Position numbers and translations under genes: made by a program. The notes below the pieces were generated by a model. That model saw only the letters and a list, made by a program, of their open reading frames with translations. It did not search any database and was not told the DNA's origin. Of a DNA stretch of 64,000 nt, positions 57,635 through 64,000 are shown in pieces (within the stretch, counting starts at the first letter, position 1; every line of letters starts with the position of its first letter). This DNA is from Gluconacetobacter azotocaptans (GTDB taxonomy: Bacteria > Pseudomonadota > Alphaproteobacteria > Acetobacterales > Acetobacteraceae): assembly GCF_014174355.1 (NCBI RefSeq), contig NZ_JABEQF010000007.1, forward strand, positions 1-64,000, given 5' to 3'.

Positions 57635-59578
57635 TTGACCCTTCCTTCCCCCCGCCCGGCCGGGGCACTTGCCTTCCTTGTTGCCCTGACGCTGGCCGGC
57701 AGCATCGGCCGGGCCGCCCCCGACCCCGCGCTGACAGTCCAGACCGGCAGCGACATCCCCGCCCACGTGACCTTCCCGACCGACAATCGCGACTACATCA
57801 AGCGCGACCTCATGATCCCGATGCGCGACGGCGTGAAGCTGCACACCGTCATCGTCATCCCCAAGGGCGCGCATGATGCGCCGATCGTGCTGACCCGCAC
57901 CCCTTATCACGCGTCCGAACGCCTGAACCGCGTGGAAGACGCGCCGAGCATGCGCGCGCTGCTGCCCCAGGGCGACGACGTGTTCGTCGGCGCCGGCTAT
58001 ATCCGCGTCTTCCAGGATATCCGGGGCAAGTACGGGTCCGAAGGCGATTTCGTGATGACCCGCCCCGTTCGTGGTCCGCTGAACCCGACGAAGACGGACG
58101 AAGTCACCGATGCGTGGGACACCATCGACTGGCTGGTCAAGAATATCCATGAATCCAACGGCCGGGTCGGCATGCTGGGCTCGTCCTACGAGGGGTTCAC
58201 GGTCGTCATGGCCCTGCTGGACCCTCATCCGGCGCTGAAGGTCGCGGCCCCCGAAAGCCCGATGGTCGACGGCTGGATGGGCGACGACTGGTACCATTAC
58301 GGCGCCTTCCGCCAGGGCGGCCTGGATTATTTCACCGACCAGATGACCGTGCGCGGCGAAGGCAGCAGCATTCCGCGCGTGGATCGCGACGATTACACGA
58401 ACTTCCTGCGCGCGGGTTCGGCCGAGGATTTCGCCCGCACCGCCGGCTTGGACCAGTTCCCGTGGTGGCAGCGCATGCTGGCCCATCCGGACTACGATTC
58501 CTTCTGGCAGGAACAGGCGCTGGACAAACTGATCACCCGGCGTCCGCTGACCGTGCCGACCCTGTGGGAACAGGGCCTGTGGGATCAGGAGGACATGTGG
58601 GGCGCGATCCATGCCTGGCAGGCGCTGAAGGCGGCCGGGACCCATGTGCCGAACGTGCTGGCGATGGGCCCGTGGCGGCACAGCCAGGTGAATTACGACG
58701 GGTCGGAACTCGGCGCGCTGCACTGGAACGGCGATACCGCGCACCAGTTCCGGCGCGATGTCCTGCTGCCGTTCTTCAACCAGTATCTGCGGCCGGGGTC
58801 GCCGGCGGCCAACCTGCCCGAGGCCATCATCTACAATTCCGGCGAAAACCGCTGGGATCGCTTCGCGCACTGGCCTCTGGCCTGTGACGGCGGGGCCTGC
58901 GGCCACCCCAGCACGGCACTCTACCTCCAGCCCGGATACAGCCTGTCCTTCGACCACCCGGCGGCCGAGGGCCAGGACTCCTACGTGTCCGACCCCGCCC
59001 ACCCGGTGCCCTTCCTGCCGCGTCCGTTCAACTTCGCCACCGACGAGGCGCGCTGGAAGACCTGGCTGGTCGAAGACCAGCGCCAGGCGGAAAGCCGTCC
59101 GGACGTCCTGACCTACGAAACCCCGGTGCTGGACCATGCCGTGCGCGTCAGCGGCGTACCCGTGGCCGACCTGTTCGCCGCGACTACCGGCACCGACTCG
59201 GACTGGGTGGTGAAGCTGATCGACGTGCAGCCGGCAACGGACGGCGACCGGCCGGCGATGGGCGGATACGAACTGGCGGTGTCCATGGACATCTTCCGCG
59301 GCCGCTATCGCACGGGCTTCGCCCACCCCACCGCCGCCGTCCCCGGTGCGGTGGCGCGCTATCGCTTCACCCTGCCGGCGGTGAACCATGTGTTCCAGCC
59401 GGGACACCGGATCATGGTCCAGATCCAGTCGTCGCTGTTTCCGCTCTACGACCGCAACCCGCAGACCTATGTCCCGAACGTGCTGCGTGCGACGGCGAAG
59501 GATTATGTCGCCGCGACGCAATCCATCCATCGCGGCGGGGCGCAGGCGACGGCGGTGTGGCTGCCGGTCGTTCCCTGA
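57635..59578 (+). CDS. Alpha-amino acid ester hydrolase (CocE/NonD family)
   Basis: About 647 residues from TTG 57635, which has CAGGAG eight bases upstream; ATG 57596 is the alternative. After a signal peptide: VQTGSDIPAHVTFPT, MIPMRDGVKLHTVIVIPKGA, FQDIRGKYGSEGDF, nucleophile GSSYEGFTVVMALL, ESPMVDGWMGDDWYHYGA with the acidic patch, VMGPWRHSQVNYDG-type catalytic His (here LAMGPWRHSQVNY) and LPAVNHVFQPGHRIMVQIQSS. It matches closely, from memory, the periplasmic Acetobacter turbidans enzyme that hydrolyses and transfers alpha-amino acyl esters, including beta-lactam side chains. Confidence 0.92.
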   Translation: MTLPSPRPAGALAFLVALTLAGSIGRAAPDPALTVQTGSDIPAHVTFPTDNRDYIKRDLMIPMRDGVKLHTVIVIPKGAHDAPIVLTRTPYHASERLNRVEDAPSMRALLPQGDDVFVGAGYIRVFQDIRGKYGSEGDFVMTRPVRGPLNPTKTDEVTDAWDTIDWLVKNIHESNGRVGMLGSSYEGFTVVMALLDPHPALKVAAPESPMVDGWMGDDWYHYGAFRQGGLDYFTDQMTVRGEGSSIPRVDRDDYTNFLRAGSAEDFARTAGLDQFPWWQRMLAHPDYDSFWQEQALDKLITRRPLTVPTLWEQGLWDQEDMWGAIHAWQALKAAGTHVPNVLAMGPWRHSQVNYDGSELGALHWNGDTAHQFRRDVLLPFFNQYLRPGSPAANLPEAIIYNSGENRWDRFAHWPLACDGGACGHPSTALYLQPGYSLSFDHPAAEGQDSYVSDPAHPVPFLPRPFNFATDEARWKTWLVEDQRQAESRPDVLTYETPVLDHAVRVSGVPVADLFAATTGTDSDWVVKLIDVQPATDGDRPAMGGYELAVSMDIFRGRYRTGFAHPTAAVPGAVARYRFTLPAVNHVFQPGHRIMVQIQSSLFPLYDRNPQTYVPNVLRATAKDYVAATQSIHRGGAQATAVWLPVVP

Positions 59579-59663
59579 CGCCGACGCAGGGACTGGCGGG
59601 GCCGGTTCTTCAACTGTCCGGCACGATGGTGGTGATATGCGCGGGGCCGCGTATAATGCGGCC

Positions 59664-60182
59664 ATGTCCGCCTGTCCCCCGGTTTCCGCCGCGATCCTGT
59701 CCGTTGTCGTCCGCGCGTCGCATGTGCTGCTGATCCGGCGGGCCAATCCGCCGGATCAGGGCCTGTGGGGTTTTCCCGGCGGGCGGATCGAACGCGGCGA
59801 GACGATCATGCAGGCGGCCGAGCGCGAACTGCGCGAGGAAACCGGCTGCGACAGCCAGGCCCAGGGCGTACTGACCGCCTTCGACGTGCTGGACAGGGAC
59901 GATGCCGGCGCCATCCGGTTCCATTACGTCATCGTCGCCGTGCGCTGCGCCGACACAGAGGACCAAACGCTGTGCGCCGCCGACGACGCGCTGGACGTCG
60001 GCTGGTTCACGCTCGAACAGATCCGCGCCGCCCCCGGGCGGATGAGCCCCGGCCTGCTGGAACTGGCCACGCTGGCCCTGTCGGACCGGGGGATCGCCCC
60101 CTGGCCCACTCCGGCAGGCCGACTGCACTCCACCCACACCCCTCCTCAGATCGCCCCTGTCATAGGGAATACCGCATCGTGA
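59664..60182 (+). CDS. Nudix hydrolase
   Basis: 172 residues. Nudix box GGRIERGETIMQAAERELREETGC fits Gx5Ex7REUxEExGU completely. VVVRASHVLLIRRANPP and LWGFPGG precede it, as in the ADP-ribose pyrophosphatase/MutT-like group. It hydrolyses a nucleoside diphosphate linked to another moiety; the substrate is unknown. Its stop overlaps the GTG start of the receiver-domain gene (GTGA), so the two are translationally coupled. Start ATG 59664. Confidence 0.92.
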   Translation: MSACPPVSAAILSVVVRASHVLLIRRANPPDQGLWGFPGGRIERGETIMQAAERELREETGCDSQAQGVLTAFDVLDRDDAGAIRFHYVIVAVRCADTEDQTLCAADDALDVGWFTLEQIRAAPGRMSPGLLELATLALSDRGIAPWPTPAGRLHSTHTPPQIAPVIGNTAS

Positions 60183-60532
60183 CACCGCCACCCCGCCACA
60201 TCCTGCTGGTCGAGGACGAATCCGCCATCGCCACGCTGATCGAGACCGCGCTGGGCGCGTCGGGGTTCCGCGTCACGCTCTGCACGGGCGTGCGCGCGGC
60301 GGAACAGGCGCTGGACCACGGCACGGTCGATCTGGCCATCCTCGACCTGACCCTGCCCGACGGCCCGCCCGACCTGCTGGTGGAACGGCTGACGGGGCTG
60401 TCGGTCCCGCTGATCGCCATCAGCGGCGACCCGGCCCGGCTGGCGCGGTTCACCGCCGGCCAAACGCTGGAAAAACCATTCCGGATCCGGGCCCTGCTGG
60501 ACCGGATCAAGGCCTTGCTGCCGCCCGTCTGA
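60179..60532 (+). CDS. Single-domain response regulator receiver protein
   Basis: 117 residues from GTG 60179. Receiver fold: HILLVEDESAIATLIETAL (acidic pocket ED), phospho-acceptor Asp in LAILDLTLPDGPPDLL, Ser/Thr switch in LIAISGDPA and Lys in LEKPFRIRAL. No output domain, so it would act by protein contact (CheY-like or DivK-like). No histidine kinase is adjacent. Coupled to the Nudix gene upstream; convergent with the GT39 gene. Confidence 0.9.
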   Translation: MTPPPRHILLVEDESAIATLIETALGASGFRVTLCTGVRAAEQALDHGTVDLAILDLTLPDGPPDLLVERLTGLSVPLIAISGDPARLARFTAGQTLEKPFRIRALLDRIKALLPPV

Positions 60533-60542
60533 CCGCAAAGGC

Positions 60543-62009
60543 TCAGGGACGGCCGGACGGCAGGACCACGGCCACGCCATCCCCCGATGCCGGCGGGGCC
60601 AGGACGACGCGGAACACGGCATAGCGTTCGGCCACACGCCCCGCCCGTCCGCGCGCCACGGTGCCGACCCGCGTGATGCGGGCGAAGGCCTGGGTATCCA
60701 GGTCCCGCACCCGCCGCATGCTGCACAGGAACACGCCCTCGCCCCTCGTGGCGCGCGGCAGGTCGAACAGGGCCCAGCGCGATTCGATCCCGATCACCCG
60801 CCGGTGCGGCAGCACCAGCGCCAGTTCCGATGCCATGCCGTACTCGTCGGCCGCCACGAACCCGCCGGGCGGAGTCATGTCGTCCACCGCGCGGGCCAGA
60901 TCCGGCCAGCCCGCCATCTGCCGCAGGGTGATGTCGAGATGCGGCGACAGCGAAAACGGCGCCAGCGTGGATTGCACATAAACCACTGCCCCCAGCGCCA
61001 GCCCCAGGGCCGACGCCCCCATCCAGCCGCGCCACGCCAGCGACGCGGCCGCGATCGCCAGACCGGGATAGAGCAGCACCGGCCAGTTCGCCTGCACCCG
61101 GTCGCCCAGCGCGTGCTGCACGAACACCACGATCGGCAGGATGGTCCAGCAGGCCAGCAGTGCGGATACGGGCGCCTGCCGCGCATGGCGCACCGCCCGC
61201 CACAGCCCCCCGGCCATGAACACGAAGACCAGCGGCGTCGCCAGGCCGACCTGCCCGCCCGCCAGTTCTCCCAGGAATTGCGCCGCCCGCGCCGGACGCC
61301 AGTCTCCGGCCCGCCCGCCCTGGCGGACGAAGCTGGCCCAGTGATGCCCCGCGTTCCACAGGACAACGGGCGTGAACAACGCCAGCACCAGCAGCCCCGC
61401 GCACCACGGATAGGGCGTGCACAGCCACAGCCGCCCCTGCCGGCTGCCGAACAGCCACAGCGCCAGCCCCGCCCCGGGCAGGACGGCGGTATATTTGCTG
61501 TCGCAGGCCAGCCCCAGCGCAATGCCCACCACCAGCCACCAGGCCCCGCGCCCGGTGGCCATCAGCCGCCCCAGCGCCCACAACGCCAGCACGATGAAGA
61601 ACAGCAGCGGCGTATCCGGGGTCATGGTCACGGCGCCGACCCCCAGCGCCAGCGTGGCGTTCAGCAGCACGCCCGCACGCACCATCCGCCCGGCCGCCGC
61701 CCCGTTCCCCGTGGCTGCAGTGCCCGCCGGGCCGGCCGCCAGGTCCCGCGCGGCGGCGGCGACCAGCAGGGTCCCCATCGCCGCCGCAAGCGGCGCCAGC
61801 AGCCGGATGCCCAGCGGCGTGTCGCCCAGCAGGGCCGTGCCCGCCCTGATCCACACCGCCACCATCGGCGGATGGTCCAGATATCCGGCCGCCGGCACCC
61901 GCGACCACACCCAGTAATAGGCTTCGTCCGGCGATAGCGGGGCCTGGGCGGCCACGATGCACCGCACCAGGGTCAGGGCCAGCAGGGCAACCCCGCCCCA
62001 CACCCGCAT
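60543..62009 (-). CDS. Glycosyltransferase family 39 (PMT_2/ArnT-like) membrane protein
   Basis: 488 residues, about 11 hydrophobic segments. LSPDEAYYWVWSRVPAAGYLDHPPMVA is the acidic first periplasmic loop of the PMT_2/ArnT superfamily, which moves sugars from polyprenyl-phosphate to lipids or proteins. CDSKYTAVLPGAGL, GDRVQANWPVLLYPGL and a C-terminal soluble part are also typical. It follows the GT2-GtrA gene by 26 bases, which would supply the polyprenyl-sugar donor. Start ATG 62009. Confidence 0.9.
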   Translation of the reverse strand: MRVWGGVALLALTLVRCIVAAQAPLSPDEAYYWVWSRVPAAGYLDHPPMVAVWIRAGTALLGDTPLGIRLLAPLAAAMGTLLVAAAARDLAAGPAGTAATGNGAAAGRMVRAGVLLNATLALGVGAVTMTPDTPLLFFIVLALWALGRLMATGRGAWWLVVGIALGLACDSKYTAVLPGAGLALWLFGSRQGRLWLCTPYPWCAGLLVLALFTPVVLWNAGHHWASFVRQGGRAGDWRPARAAQFLGELAGGQVGLATPLVFVFMAGGLWRAVRHARQAPVSALLACWTILPIVVFVQHALGDRVQANWPVLLYPGLAIAAASLAWRGWMGASALGLALGAVVYVQSTLAPFSLSPHLDITLRQMAGWPDLARAVDDMTPPGGFVAADEYGMASELALVLPHRRVIGIESRWALFDLPRATRGEGVFLCSMRRVRDLDTQAFARITRVGTVARGRAGRVAERYAVFRVVLAPPASGDGVAVVLPSGRP

Positions 62010-62035
62010 GTCTACCCGCCCGCCCCAGGAATGGT

Positions 62036-64000
<1,965 letters not shown>

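Noticed and set aside
57593-59746. 717-codon open frame antisense to the ester hydrolase
   Set aside because: The opposite strand has a full catalytic motif set; the antisense product has no recognisable domain and reflects GC-rich third positions.

Overview
The window reads as a stretch of high-G+C alphaproteobacterial chromosome, most likely from an acetic acid bacterium (Acetobacteraceae, Gluconacetobacter/Komagataeibacter-like). The pointers are gluconokinase, an alpha-amino acid ester hydrolase of the Acetobacter turbidans type, a short-chain xylitol dehydrogenase of the Gluconobacter oxydans type, and a paired ispH-thrB-rnhA core operon. The genus is inferred from remembered family resemblance, not from a search. 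No rRNA, tRNA, CRISPR array or complete insertion sequence was recognised.

Layout. 0-9.4 kb: start of a pstC-like gene, then a minus-strand operon ispH-thrB-rnhA-ABC ATPase-ABC permease-nucleoside hydrolase joined by overlapping start/stop codons; then a putative lipoprotein and a porin/sulfate-binding protein pair. 9.4-20.4 kb: housekeeping and accessory metabolism (OPT transporter, flavin monooxygenase-like protein, M3 peptidase, thioredoxin-like protein, RlmM-like methyltransferase, DUF423, proline iminopeptidase, DUF4142, cobalamin adenosyltransferase, a large membrane protein). 20.4-33.7 kb: gluconokinase, an AT-richer gap, MFS transporter with methylthioribose kinase, two tandem aspartate aminotransferases, gluQ, HNH nuclease, copA/copZ, ArsC-like protein. 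33.8-43.8 kb: a carbohydrate/polyol cluster (HAD phosphatase, xylitol dehydrogenase, MFS, TonB receptor, sugar-binding protein, SDR, AraC regulator, zinc polyol dehydrogenase).

44.4-55.3 kb is a genomic island at the 3' end of guaA. It carries a truncated tyrosine integrase next to guaA, TraC/TraD-like conjugation remnants, an AbiEi/AbiEii toxin-antitoxin pair, and a Phd-like antitoxin fused by overlapping codons to a complete type I restriction-modification operon (hsdR-hsdS-hsdM). Behind these lie a frameshifted small conserved gene and a membrane-anchored gene of unknown function. A degenerate copy of the guaA 3' end at 44395-44409 matches the end at 55253-55268 and probably marks the far border. 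Integrase catalytic domain and relaxase are missing, so the island looks stranded.

55.3-64 kb returns to ordinary chromosome: guaA, a small secreted protein, alpha-amino acid ester hydrolase, a Nudix hydrolase coupled to a lone receiver domain, a minus-strand unit Lrp regulator-GT2/GtrA-GT39 for glycolipid or polysaccharide modification, and the start of trxB.

The most interesting parts for follow-up are the defence island (especially the Phd-antitoxin/38-codon reading frame/hsdRSM arrangement and the split small gene behind hsdM), the MFS-mtnK pair, the ABC transporter/nucleoside hydrolase operon attached to rnhA, and the pentitol cluster.
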